From Proteobacteria bacterium SG_bin4 (GTDB lineage: Bacteria; Pseudomonadota; Gammaproteobacteria; Burkholderiales; Nitrosomonadaceae): a stretch of DNA of 14,356 nt. The stretch lies in NCBI GenBank assembly GCA_002083395.1, contig LWDH01000033.1:1-14356 (forward strand), read 5' to 3'. The notes beneath the pieces were generated by a model that was not told the DNA's origin, made no database searches, and was given only the letters and a program-made list of their open reading frames with translations. The translations under genes and the position numbers were made by a program. How positions within the stretch are numbered: position 1 is the first letter of the stretch; the number at the start of each line of letters is the position of its first letter. Below, one piece after another: positions 1-6,684 of the stretch.

Positions 1-78
1 CGCTACGGTCATGTGAATTTTGCAGGGCCGACTAATAACCCTGCGTCAAATATACAAATTCCGGTCGATATAGTTTAG
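1..78 (+). CDS. Possible 3' end of an unidentified gene entering from the left edge
   Basis: Frame 1 of the plus strand is open from the first base for 25 codons and ends in TAG at 76-78. The peptide (RYGHVNFAGPTNN..., ending IPVDIV) has an ordinary amino-acid composition and could be a real C-terminus, but it is too short to identify. Its stop directly abuts the stop of the truncated porin on the other strand, with no bases between. That fits a recombination or insertion junction just to the right, but chance is possible for so short an open frame. Confidence 0.25.
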   Translation, partial: RYGHVNFAGPTNNPASNIQIPVDIV

Positions 79-525
79 TCATTTTTGCTTACCTTGTTTA
101 ATTTTGTAAAAAGTGCAGCAGATATTCAAATCCCAATTCCCCCTATCCGACGGTTCACCGGTATTTTCATCGAATGCGGATATGCCAAAGGCCTGGGTGT
201 AAATGGCATCGGTCCCGAACATAAAATCGAAGCGCCCGCCGACGCTCCAATGCTTGGAGTCCGATTCGACACTGCGCTCGATAAAAAGGTTAAGCTGATT
301 TAATTGAAAGCGGTTGGCGCGATCGGCAAATGTCACCGCACCGTTAAAACCATCCGCCGGATTATTGGCATTATAGGTTGCCCCACCGTTGATCCAGCCG
401 CCAATTTCGACACCGCTGCGCTTGAATATTTCAGGCATGGCATTGGCGGCAGCATGATCAGTTGTAATGGCCGCGGCGGCAGCCAAACCCGCTAGAACTA
501 TAAGGCTATTGATACAGTAATTCAT
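79..525 (-). pseudogene. Truncated OmpL-like beta-barrel porin (N-terminal fragment)
   Basis: The fragment has a signal peptide (NYCINSLIVLAGLAAAAAI, probable cleavage near AAANA), then an outer-membrane barrel start: VEIGGWINGGATYNAN, RFQLNQLNLFIERSV and GGRFDFMFGTDAIYT. This pattern is typical of putative beta-barrel porin-2 (OmpL-like) proteins, which usually exceed 350 residues. Here the frame ends after about 148 residues. After NWDLNI (around base 121) the residues (CCTFYKIKQGKQK) look unlike a porin, and all three minus-strand frames close within about 60 bases, so a simple single-base frameshift does not restore it. I chose the ATG at 525 because AAAGGGA precedes it; the ATG at 537 has no ribosome-binding site. 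The 3' part was probably lost by rearrangement. Confidence 0.6.
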
Positions 526-596
526 TATCCCTTTCATGGTTATTTATATATCTAAAAGTAAAATGACAAGACTGAACCTTAGCGCAACTACAGCGG

Positions 597-679
597 CGAA
601 AGCTATCGGAATGTTCTTCATTTAAAATAAGAATATTCTTATTATTTCGATAGCATGAAAGCGGAACAGATAGCTTTCG
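597..679. promoter_or_regulatory. Nested inverted repeats around an 18-bp perfect palindrome
   Basis: AATAAGAATATTCTTATT at 626-643 is a perfect 18-bp palindrome. It lies between 11-bp inverted arms, CGAAAGCTATC at 597-607 and GATAGCTTTCG at 669-679. A second partner for the left arm, CGATAGC, occurs at 648-654, so two mutually exclusive stems are possible. The element sits about 100 bases upstream of the truncated porin start, where an operator would be expected. The AT-rich symmetry recalls metal-responsive operators but is not a clear Fur box. The rest of the stretch from 538 to 909 holds no credible gene. Confidence 0.4.
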
Positions 680-720
680 TAGACAAAAAAGCGTATTGCC
701 AGGGAATGTTCACAACAATC

Positions 721-748
721 CTCCGGCACCGTTATGACGGCGCCGGAG
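721..748. terminator. GC-rich hairpin, possible terminator
   Basis: CTCCGGC (721-727) pairs with GCCGGAG (742-748), and CCG/CGG extends the stem inward past one A/C mismatch around a 6-base loop. A T-run follows on the plus strand, but only at about 760-765. On the minus strand, which carries the neighbouring gene, no T-run follows. It could be a bidirectional or weak terminator, or simply a structured intergenic element. Confidence 0.3.
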
Positions 749-899
749 ATTGCTGACGATTTTTTCAGTTAAGACGTATAAGAGAATTGATACCCAAACC
801 GATGGTTGGAATGCATTTACCAATGACCAATGGCGGAAACCGATCGGATCCGGCCGGTCCCGGACGATGCATTGAGAACGCGCATCACGCGTCCGGGCA

Positions 900-929
900 T
901 TCCGGAGATTCAGTCTTTTTTCTCCGGAA
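900..929 (-). terminator. Hairpin overlapping the 3' end of the DUF3330 gene
   Basis: TTCCGGAGA (900-908) and TCTCCGGAA (921-929) form a perfect 9-bp stem with a 12-base loop. The TGA stop of the small DUF3330 gene (910-912) lies in the loop. In the minus-strand RNA no U-run follows, so it may be a 3'-end stabilising structure or a factor-dependent stop rather than a classic intrinsic terminator. Confidence 0.35.
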
Positions 930-1098
930 CCACGGTTCCGGCGCGCTGCTTTCTCCAACGATCGTAGCATTCAAGACCGCAGTAATACACGATGTAATCG
1001 GTGGCCTTGACGCTGGTCGCCTCGGATAGCGGAATTTCCTTGAAACACACTTCGCACGATACTTTCTCGGGCTCCTGGATATTTTTTTGCTCAACCAT
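910..1098 (-). CDS. DUF3330 family small zinc-ribbon-like protein
   Basis: This 62-residue cytoplasmic protein has four cysteines arranged as a probable zinc site: C15-x-x-C18 and C40-x-x-x-C44, in the contexts SCEVCFKEIPLSEA and DYIVYYCGLECYDRW. The pattern matches DUF3330 proteins, small proteins of unknown function common in beta- and gammaproteobacteria and often near metal-resistance or mobile genes (family knowledge). A strong AAAGGAG ribosome-binding site stands 8 bases before the ATG. It is the last of three closely spaced minus-strand genes, 38 bases after the lipoprotein gene. The His-rich exported protein in the set makes a metal connection conceivable, but that is inference. Confidence 0.8.
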   Translation of the reverse strand: MVEQKNIQEPEKVSCEVCFKEIPLSEATSVKATDYIVYYCGLECYDRWRKQRAGTVVPEKKD

Positions 1099-1136
1099 AG
1101 CGTTGCTCCTTTAAAAAATAACCAATTCAACGGCTT

Positions 1137-1541
1137 CTAACGTGACGGCGGAGATGGCGGGTTACCTGCGGGAGGGACTGGCGGCTTAGAATCGGATGGC
1201 GGTGCGTTAATCTTGGGGTTGCCTGCTTCAACATCCGCTGGATCGCCGGTCAATCTCCCCAACATCGGGACGCGATGGCCTCTGGCATACATGCATTGAA
1301 TATAATGGATATCGAATTGCCGCTGATTTCTGTGCATTGCAGCGGCAGCCGGCGCAGACTGCGGTGTTTTGCCTTCCAGATGCTGAAATGCGAGCATCCG
1401 GCAATCGTAATCGTCCACGCGAAACTGCTCGAAGCTGATACCTTTGCCCGGCAGGGTGATCACACTCGGTGCGGTCGGCGTACTGACACAAGCAGTCAGC
1501 ATAATCAGCGTGATCAACAGACAGAACAGTCGACTTATCAT
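1137..1541 (-). CDS. Small secreted lipoprotein with proline-rich tail
   Basis: The 134-residue product starts with a lipoprotein signal peptide (MISRLFCLLITLIML) and a lipobox LTAC with the lipidated cysteine at residue 18. The mature part has the motif LPGKGISFEQFRVDDYDCR and then FDIHYIQCMYARGH, a pattern I associate with small envelope lipoproteins of unknown function in proteobacteria. The last 30 residues are rich in Pro and Ser and probably disordered. GAGAGGAAA precedes the ATG. The gene starts 15 bases after the stop of the upstream exported-protein gene, so the two are probably co-transcribed. The protein should sit in the inner or outer membrane facing the periplasm; no enzymatic motif is visible. 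Confidence 0.7.
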   Translation of the reverse strand: MISRLFCLLITLIMLTACVSTPTAPSVITLPGKGISFEQFRVDDYDCRMLAFQHLEGKTPQSAPAAAAMHRNQRQFDIHYIQCMYARGHRVPMLGRLTGDPADVEAGNPKINAPPSDSKPPVPPAGNPPSPPSR

Positions 1542-1556
1542 GATTTCCTCTCGGCG

Positions 1557-1976
1557 TTATTGACCGGCTGGCCGCGGCGAAACCGGCAGCCATCCGCCCG
1601 GACAGCTCTTGACATAGGGATAGTAACCATCGGGGTTACGGCAGTAGTACCAGAAATTGGGTTGGAGTTGCGCCGGTTGGGCAGGTTGCGTTTCTTGGCG
1701 TTCAATATATACCGGTGGTGTCGCCGGTACGATTACTGTTGGCGGATATGCATACCAAGGCGAATAGTAGTAGGAGGGATAACCGTAGCCATATCCACCG
1801 AATCCATACCGGCCAAATCCATATCCGCCATACCCATAGCTGCCGTAGAATCCGGGGCCGTAATAACCCAAACCGAGATTAAAGTGGCTATGATGATGTC
1901 CGTGCGCCCAAGCCAAACTGCCATTCAGGCCCAGCAGAAGGGCCACCGGCAAACATTTCCATGAAATCGACTGCAT
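1557..1976 (-). CDS. Exported His-rich, Tyr/Gly-repeat protein
   Basis: The 139-residue product has a signal peptide (LPVALLLGLNGSLAWA, cleavage likely after A24). The mature N-terminus is histidine-rich (HGHHHSH, residues 25-31). Residues 38-75 are a low-complexity Tyr/Gly/Phe tract of GYGG/YGFG units. The C-terminal third carries NFWYYCRNPDGYYPYVKSCPGGW (written here in two parts: NFWYYCRNPDGYY, then PYVKSCPGGW), with C112 and C125 probably forming a disulfide. That C-terminal motif recurs in exported hypothetical proteins of betaproteobacteria (recognised, not searched). It probably heads the small gene set running to the DUF3330 gene. Function unknown; the His cluster could bind metal. 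Confidence 0.65.
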   Translation of the reverse strand: MQSISWKCLPVALLLGLNGSLAWAHGHHHSHFNLGLGYYGPGFYGSYGYGGYGFGRYGFGGYGYGYPSYYYSPWYAYPPTVIVPATPPVYIERQETQPAQPAQLQPNFWYYCRNPDGYYPYVKSCPGGWLPVSPRPAGQ

Positions 1977-2245
1977 AACTGCCCCATCGCTATTTTTGAA
2001 TGTAACTTATGAATAAGACTGGCGTTACTTCACAGAATTCCGCTGAATTGCAAACGCCGAAGTTAAATCGATGAAATTTCCAGGTGATACGGTATGCCGA
2101 TCACCGGTCACTTTCGCAGACCGTTGAGAAACTATCTGCGTTGCCGCTGCGGTGTTAAAAACAAGCTCAAAATGCTCATTTATTACGCATAAACTGCGCT
2201 TTTTCGCCTGTTTTTGCCTTGTATCGGTTGCCTCGAAAACGTTTC
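1977..2245. other. Gene-poor spacer upstream of the exported-protein gene
   Basis: No credible gene is seen. One minus-strand frame is open across most of it from a TTG at 2249, but its product looks like no family and it has no ribosome-binding site. The right half is occupied by a MITE-like repeat with inverted ends. The promoter for the exported-protein gene should lie between about 1985 and 2060; I could not single out convincing -35/-10 boxes. Confidence 0.5.
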
Positions 2246-2252
2246 TCAACGG
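2121..2252. repeat. MITE-like element with 12-bp terminal inverted repeats
   Basis: CCGTTGAGAAAC at 2121-2132 and GTTTCTCAACGG at 2241-2252 are perfect inverted repeats bounding 132 bp. An inner pair, AAAAACA (around 2157-2163) and TGTTTTT (around 2209-2215), would extend the fold. The interior (GCTCAAAATGCTCATTTATT and ACTGCGCTTTTTCGCC) resembles dispersed intergenic repeats I recall from betaproteobacterial genomes. No clear target-site duplication is visible. Its right end overlaps the last few codons of the acetyltransferase gene (which ends at 2246), so the repeat may supply that gene's stop codon. Confidence 0.45.
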
Positions 2253-2689
2253 CTTGCTAGTTCCATCACGATATGATGCTTTGCATCCTCAATCCGGCGG
2301 AAACCCAACCGGCGGTACAGCCGCTGGGCGCCACGGTTGGCACGCAGCACCCGCAGGTAAACCGGTAACTGGCGATGCCGCGAAGTGGCAATCAATTCTC
2401 CGATCACAGTGGTGCCGATCCCTTGATTCTGGAACTGCGGATCGATTTGTATTTCATCCAGCCACAACCGCTCGGTTTCTTCGAGAATCATCAACATACC
2501 GACACGCTGGTTGTTACGCAGCAGAATCTGAATTTTTTGCGTCCGCCACGCTTCTGTGAATAACTCAAACTCTTCGTCTTCGTCCCAGTAGCCGAATTCT
2601 TTGACGATCAAATGCCGGTACACGGAGTGATGCAGGCGTAACAGCCAATCGTAATCGGAGTTTTGCGCGGGGCGCCGGTGGATCTGCAT
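2246..2689 (-). CDS. GNAT family N-acetyltransferase
   Basis: This 147-residue cytoplasmic protein has the full single-domain GNAT layout. It starts with IHRRPAQNSDYDWLL. Motif A is IQIDPQFQNQGIGTTVI, with the acetyl-CoA pyrophosphate loop QNQGIG at 87-92, and motif B is N118...AQRLYRRLGF (121-130). The family transfers an acyl group from acyl-CoA to an amine; the substrate cannot be read from the sequence. No strong ribosome-binding site precedes the ATG at 2689, but the conserved family N-terminus begins right there, so the start is likely correct. It follows the DUF4157 gene by 110 bases on the same strand and is probably an independent chromosomal gene. Its final codons lie within a MITE-like repeat. 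Confidence 0.85.
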   Translation of the reverse strand: MQIHRRPAQNSDYDWLLRLHHSVYRHLIVKEFGYWDEDEEFELFTEAWRTQKIQILLRNNQRVGMLMILEETERLWLDEIQIDPQFQNQGIGTTVIGELIATSRHRQLPVYLRVLRANRGAQRLYRRLGFRRIEDAKHHIVMELASR

Positions 2690-2746
2690 ACAGAAACAGA
2701 AAATCTCAGGAAAATGCTGAATAATTGACTACGCAAGCAAGCTGCG

Positions 2747-2811
2747 GTGGGTGGTTATCCGGAAATTCTCGCTATAAAACCAATTGAATCGCGTTAGCAT
2801 CAACCACCCAC
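2747..2811. repeat. 10-bp inverted repeat at the end of the eCIS operon
   Basis: GTGGGTGGTT (2747-2756) and AACCACCCAC (2802-2811) are perfect inverted copies 45 bases apart. The right copy covers the last codons (VGG) and the start of the stop codon of the DUF4157 gene. A hairpin with a large loop is possible. There is no U-run, so I do not call it an intrinsic terminator; no other terminator is visible after this operon. Confidence 0.3.
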
Positions 2812-3510
2812 GGGCATTTGCAGCGCTTTTTCGCCCATCACATCCGCTTCCCTTTCGAGTCCTTGATCATCGTTGATTGGCACGCCATCTTTCATCTGCA
2901 TGGTCGGCTGCACCCGGCCTTGCGCTTGCTGTACCACATGCCAGGCCTCGTGCGGCAAATGTTGCTCCTGCCCCGGCGCGACATGAATATCGGTGCCTTG
3001 CGCATAAGCCAACGCATTGAGTTGCGCCGGTTGCGATGAATTGTAATGGACCCGTACGGAGTCCATCGACAGACCGGACAAAGATTCAATACCGGATTTG
3101 AGATTATCCGGCAAGCCGGTGTTATTAGGCTTAGCGAAAGATTGCTCTTTCAATTGCGCGGGCGTATCCGTGGCTGCTTTTTTTTGTAACTCGTCCTCTT
3201 CAACCCGTTGGACCGGTTCGGATTTCTTTTGCAGCGATTCGTCTTCATCAACACGCTGCACGGCTTCACCGGATATTAGCTTGCGTTGCGCCAGCATGCG
3301 CGAGCTGCCGTGCATTTGCCGGCTCATTTGCCGCTGCGCGGTAGCTTGAGGAGAATTGGTGATGGCGTTGATCATTTGCCTTTGGGCAATTGTTGATTCG
3401 CGATTATCTGCAAAAGCCTGAGTGGCAACTGTCGGCATGTTTTTTGAATCGGTTGTCGTTGTATTGCGCATCTGTTGCTGCTCGACATCTCTCGATATTG
3501 GTTGCCTCAT
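2800..3510 (-). CDS. eCIS core domain (DUF4157) protein with HEAWH motif
   Basis: The 236-residue product has three parts. Residues 35-77 are the leader shared with the four genes upstream (DNRESTIAQRQM...NSPQATAQRQM...SSRMLAQRK). Residues 84-112 hold acidic linker repeats (VQRVDEDESLQKK, then VQRVEEDELQKK). Residues 132-236 form a DUF4157 domain: LPDNLKSGIESLSG, DSVRVHYNSSQPAQLNALAY, HEAWHVVQQ (HExxH at 187-191) and LEREAD (218-223). DUF4157 is the marker domain of eCIS-associated proteins and looks like a zinc-metallopeptidase fold; whether it cuts anything is uncertain. A strong AAGGAGAG precedes the ATG. It is the last gene of the operon, after the four cargo-like genes. Role inferred: cargo, or a factor that loads or processes cargo. 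Confidence 0.85.
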   Translation of the reverse strand: MRQPISRDVEQQQMRNTTTTDSKNMPTVATQAFADNRESTIAQRQMINAITNSPQATAQRQMSRQMHGSSRMLAQRKLISGEAVQRVDEDESLQKKSEPVQRVEEDELQKKAATDTPAQLKEQSFAKPNNTGLPDNLKSGIESLSGLSMDSVRVHYNSSQPAQLNALAYAQGTDIHVAPGQEQHLPHEAWHVVQQAQGRVQPTMQMKDGVPINDDQGLEREADVMGEKALQMPVGG

Positions 3511-3592
3511 GATTTGCTCTCCTTCTATTCCGTCACACCGGAATGTATAAAATTATTGGCGATTTAAATACATCTGTTACAACATGCCGCGA

Positions 3593-5251
3593 TTAAAAGC
3601 TTTTTACAATTTTATCCACATCATCATCGGAAAGCACACCGCTTTCCAGTGCAGTCAGATCAAGATGACCAGTTTTACTCAATTGATCTTTAAAATGCTC
3701 GCTATTTTTACTGAGTGTCTGATCTTTGTCTTGCCAGTGTTGACCCATGCCAGAAGTTTTTGCCACAAATTTCTCGTAAAAATCTTTTCTTTGCGCATTG
3801 CCAACCACAACCGATACATCCAGCTTAAGCCACTGATGAACAATATTATCCATGAGCGTTACCTGATCCCCAGTTGGACCGCGCTTTCCACCGTAATATT
3901 CTCCGTCTGGCTTCATCCAGGATAATGCTTTTGAAATGACCCCGCCCAAACCGCCGACTCCGGATACGACAACCTTACTCATCGCATTATTCTTCCCCAT
4001 GCCGACGGTACGGCCAGCCTGACTGTTGCCTTCCTCTTCAAAATAGACCGTTTTAATCCCCATCGCCGCAATCGGTTCGAGATGTCCGCTTCGTCCGCCA
4101 AAATGCGTCATTTTGTCACTATACTGATTGAAAAAGCCATACTGCTTGCCTAAATTGGTATAACCCGCTCCATTCAGTTTATCTACCGTAAATTGATTAT
4201 CGCTCGTCAAATTACCGGCTAATGCGACCTTCATTCCATCGGTCAATGAACCGGCAATGGCATATTTTGATCCTTTGGCAATTTTGGAGATAATCGTGTT
4301 ACCCGCTCCAGCGCTCAGCCAATGTTCGGTTTTAGCGGTTTGCAGCGAATTGATCGCGCCACTCTCCGACGGATCACCCTTAAACCAAAGAACCGCATTA
4401 CCGGCACTGTTCAAGGATTTTAATTTCTTACCCAAATCGGTTTCCACGCCATCGCGCCCGTAATCCTTGATCAACTGATCTTTAAGCGAATTCCCGTACT
4501 TGGAATGTTCATACCAATTGATCAATTCTTCGATTTTTCCGGTTTGATAGACATGAGGTTCTTTCTCGCTCTGTCCTTTCCAGGTATTCAATGACTCTTG
4601 ACGGCTTTCGTGTGGATTACTGGCAGCCGTCGCATAGACTTCGGTTTTATCTTTCACGCTATGTGTCGACAGCAAACCGTATAATTTTTGATCGACATAG
4701 TCGGCATCGGTTGATTTATCGTGCTCAGTATCTTTCGGCACTGATACCATCAATCCATTGTAGACATAATTCTTTGTTTCATTTTGATTGGCCAATCCGA
4801 CACCGGCAACTGCCATGCGCGAATCTCCGCTCATTTGAATATTGAAGTGAACCCAGTTATTAAATTTCTTCTTACTCAATGCGCCTAAACTGGGAGCAGT
4901 CGCAGTGATTTTCTTGAATTGCATCAGCATTTTCGGATCTGCGTGCAACTGCAAACCCTGTAATTGAGCTGGCTGATGCAGATATCCATAACGCTGCGCC
5001 GTTGCAATGGAGTGATCGGGTAGCATTTTACGATGAGCTGAGATTCTCGGACTGTTGTTCATCAGATGTTTAACCTGGCGCTGTGCAACCGCTTGCGGCG
5101 AATTGATCGTGGCAGCCATCAATCGGCGTTGCAACAACACCGATTCGCGATTATCGAAAAAAGATTGTCTGGCAGCATGCCGGTTAGTCGCTGACACTTG
5201 ACCATTCCGAGAATGCCGCTGTTCCGGTTCGACCAGTACCGAGTGTTTCAT
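3593..5251 (-). CDS. Putative eCIS effector with shared leader and GT-B-like motif
   Basis: The product is 552 residues from the ATG at 5251, chosen because AGGGAGA precedes it and because this start puts the shared leader at residues 33-75 (DNRESVLLQRRL...NSPQAVAQRQV...NSPRISAHRK), as in the neighbours. The frame is open further upstream to 5347, but that would overlap the previous gene. No known domain is obvious in residues 110-552. AVLWFKGD (286-293) and HFGGRSGHLEPIAAMGIKT (383-401) followed by VYFEEEG...AGRTVGM recall the donor-binding half of GT-B glycosyltransferases, where a Gly/Ser loop and Glu contact the sugar nucleotide. This assignment is tentative. Glycosyltransferase effectors are known in eCIS cargo, so the idea is plausible. 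There is no signal peptide or membrane segment. Spacing to the upstream gene is 77 bases. Confidence 0.65.
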   Translation of the reverse strand: MKHSVLVEPEQRHSRNGQVSATNRHAARQSFFDNRESVLLQRRLMAATINSPQAVAQRQVKHLMNNSPRISAHRKMLPDHSIATAQRYGYLHQPAQLQGLQLHADPKMLMQFKKITATAPSLGALSKKKFNNWVHFNIQMSGDSRMAVAGVGLANQNETKNYVYNGLMVSVPKDTEHDKSTDADYVDQKLYGLLSTHSVKDKTEVYATAASNPHESRQESLNTWKGQSEKEPHVYQTGKIEELINWYEHSKYGNSLKDQLIKDYGRDGVETDLGKKLKSLNSAGNAVLWFKGDPSESGAINSLQTAKTEHWLSAGAGNTIISKIAKGSKYAIAGSLTDGMKVALAGNLTSDNQFTVDKLNGAGYTNLGKQYGFFNQYSDKMTHFGGRSGHLEPIAAMGIKTVYFEEEGNSQAGRTVGMGKNNAMSKVVVSGVGGLGGVISKALSWMKPDGEYYGGKRGPTGDQVTLMDNIVHQWLKLDVSVVVGNAQRKDFYEKFVAKTSGMGQHWQDKDQTLSKNSEHFKDQLSKTGHLDLTALESGVLSDDDVDKIVKSF

Positions 5252-5328
5252 AAAATCTTCTCCCTTGAATTTCCAAGAGCAAAATTCATTAAAAATAATC
5301 CTTTGTACTATTAACTCCGGAAACTGGT

Positions 5329-6648
5329 TCAACTTAAATCTTCCCACGTTGAAAAACTAGCATCCAGAACCCATTTACCCGGTTTCGTTGAAAGGTACGG
5401 ATGCTTATTAATGGCCTCTGCAGCAGCTGCCAGTGCAATCGTTCCTTTTGCAACAAGTCCCTTGAGATTGTTGATCTTCTTGATGAGATTCGGCCGCGCT
5501 CCACTTGAAAGCGACAGTGCAGCTATTTTTTCAAGCATGTCGCTACGTGTGCTGACTGGAATATCATTGCTTCCGGCTGCAAGTACGATTCCTGACGGCA
5601 ACGGCAGCTTCAACTCTTCCATCGCAGCAAAAACATTGTTTGCAGGAACCGGCAACACCCGCAGCACGCTATCAAGACCATCCCAAGAGTGCTTGAAATC
5701 CAAATCTGAAGTTTCAGTATCGTTATATGAAAAAGAAACAGAAACAGGTACAGCTTCTGATGCTTGCAAGTGCGGCTCAATTTGCTTCGCGACGTGCAAT
5801 CCAGCAACAAATCCATGTTCGCGCGCCACAAGATCACCGATTTCTCGAGACATCATAAAAGCATGTCCAGCTCCCAGACTGGTGCTGCGCGCAGTAATGT
5901 AACCACGTCTAGCGGTGCTCTCAACAATGGTCTCATCCTTCTGCCAAGGACCGTATTCCAGTGCCAAAGGATGGAAACGGATATTCTCCGCCGGTGCATA
6001 CTTGAGCTGACCGCCAAATGATGCCCCGATGAGATGGGAACGCGCTAACGGCCCCCGTCCTTTCATCGCGGCTTCCGGAATAACACCGTATTTCGAGAGT
6101 GTATTCAAGCCATCCAGACTACCCAGAGCCTTTTCCGCAGCACTGCGGTAACTTTCATTAGTTTTATCTTCGCACTTTTTCCAAGGCCCGGCGCTTGACT
6201 TTGCCAACTCCATACCTTCCGCGCCGCTTCTCAACCAATCGCTTTGCACAACAACCCGCTGCACAATATCCGGCATCCCTGGGAGATGTACTGCTTGCAC
6301 CGGCGATCCCCGGTACACTTTCGCACGCAACTCGCTTGCGGCAAGCTCATGTCTCATGCCATTGTTGAACGGCAATGCATCCAATTGCACCGTTTTGTTT
6401 AGCAAGAACTTACTCGACAGCTGCTTCCGTTGCGACAACATGCGCGAGCTGCTGTGCATTTTCTGACTGATTATCCGCTGTGCAGTGACCTGCCGAGAAT
6501 TAGTCATTGCACTTATAAGTTGGCGCTGTGCCGCTGTAGATTCCCGGTGATCAAGGTGGACTGCACCGGAAGAAACTGAATTACTTTTATCGCCGGTTGA
6601 GTGACGCACCCGTTGCTGTTCCAATCCCATCGCAAGTGTCGTTTTCAT
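5329..6648 (-). CDS. Putative eCIS effector: leader plus DNA/RNA non-specific endonuclease-like domain
   Basis: The 439-residue product carries the shared leader at 33-75 (DHRESTAAQRQL...NSRQVTAQR...SSRMLSQRK) and a linker with IVQRVVV (128-134). Residues 197-240 read GRGPLARSHLIGASFGGQ, then APAENIRFHP and YGPWQKDE. This fits the beta-beta-alpha-metal core of the DNA/RNA non-specific endonucleases found as toxins, usually written (D)RGHLI..FGG...NL...N: candidate catalytic H205, metal ligand N222 and supporting W235/E239. S204 replaces the usual Gly. Residues 300-439 have no recognised match and may aid trafficking or be a second domain. Ribosome-binding site AGGGAGGTGAA is very strong. Expected role: degrading nucleic acid in the target cell after delivery. 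The nuclease call is from motifs only. Confidence 0.7.
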   Translation of the reverse strand: MKTTLAMGLEQQRVRHSTGDKSNSVSSGAVHLDHRESTAAQRQLISAMTNSRQVTAQRIISQKMHSSSRMLSQRKQLSSKFLLNKTVQLDALPFNNGMRHELAASELRAKVYRGSPVQAVHLPGMPDIVQRVVVQSDWLRSGAEGMELAKSSAGPWKKCEDKTNESYRSAAEKALGSLDGLNTLSKYGVIPEAAMKGRGPLARSHLIGASFGGQLKYAPAENIRFHPLALEYGPWQKDETIVESTARRGYITARSTSLGAGHAFMMSREIGDLVAREHGFVAGLHVAKQIEPHLQASEAVPVSVSFSYNDTETSDLDFKHSWDGLDSVLRVLPVPANNVFAAMEELKLPLPSGIVLAAGSNDIPVSTRSDMLEKIAALSLSSGARPNLIKKINNLKGLVAKGTIALAAAAEAINKHPYLSTKPGKWVLDASFSTWEDLS

Positions 6649-6684
6649 TTCACCTCCCTTTGACTGTAATCGATTAACTCATCA

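Noticed and set aside
561..654. Fur box at the 626-643 palindrome
   Set aside because: The symmetry is right but the sequence departs from the GATAATGAT-type Fur half-site; kept only as an unassigned operator candidate.
1275..1964. Long plus-strand open frame (229 codons)
   Set aside because: It lies antisense to two genes with clear signal peptides and ribosome-binding sites; its product has no family resemblance and it has no credible ribosome-binding site.
2025..2249. Minus-strand open frame from TTG, overlapping the acetyltransferase stop
   Set aside because: It has a weak start and no ribosome-binding site, looks like no family, and mostly lies in the MITE-like repeat.
5252..5328. Possible internal promoter (TTGAAC with a downstream AT-rich hexamer)
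   Set aside because: No -10 box fits at 16-18 bases; a weak match in AT-rich DNA.
5252..5347. Upstream extension of the large cargo gene (32 more codons)
   Set aside because: It would overlap the preceding gene; the ATG at 5251 has a good ribosome-binding site and places the shared leader at the same residue as in its neighbours.
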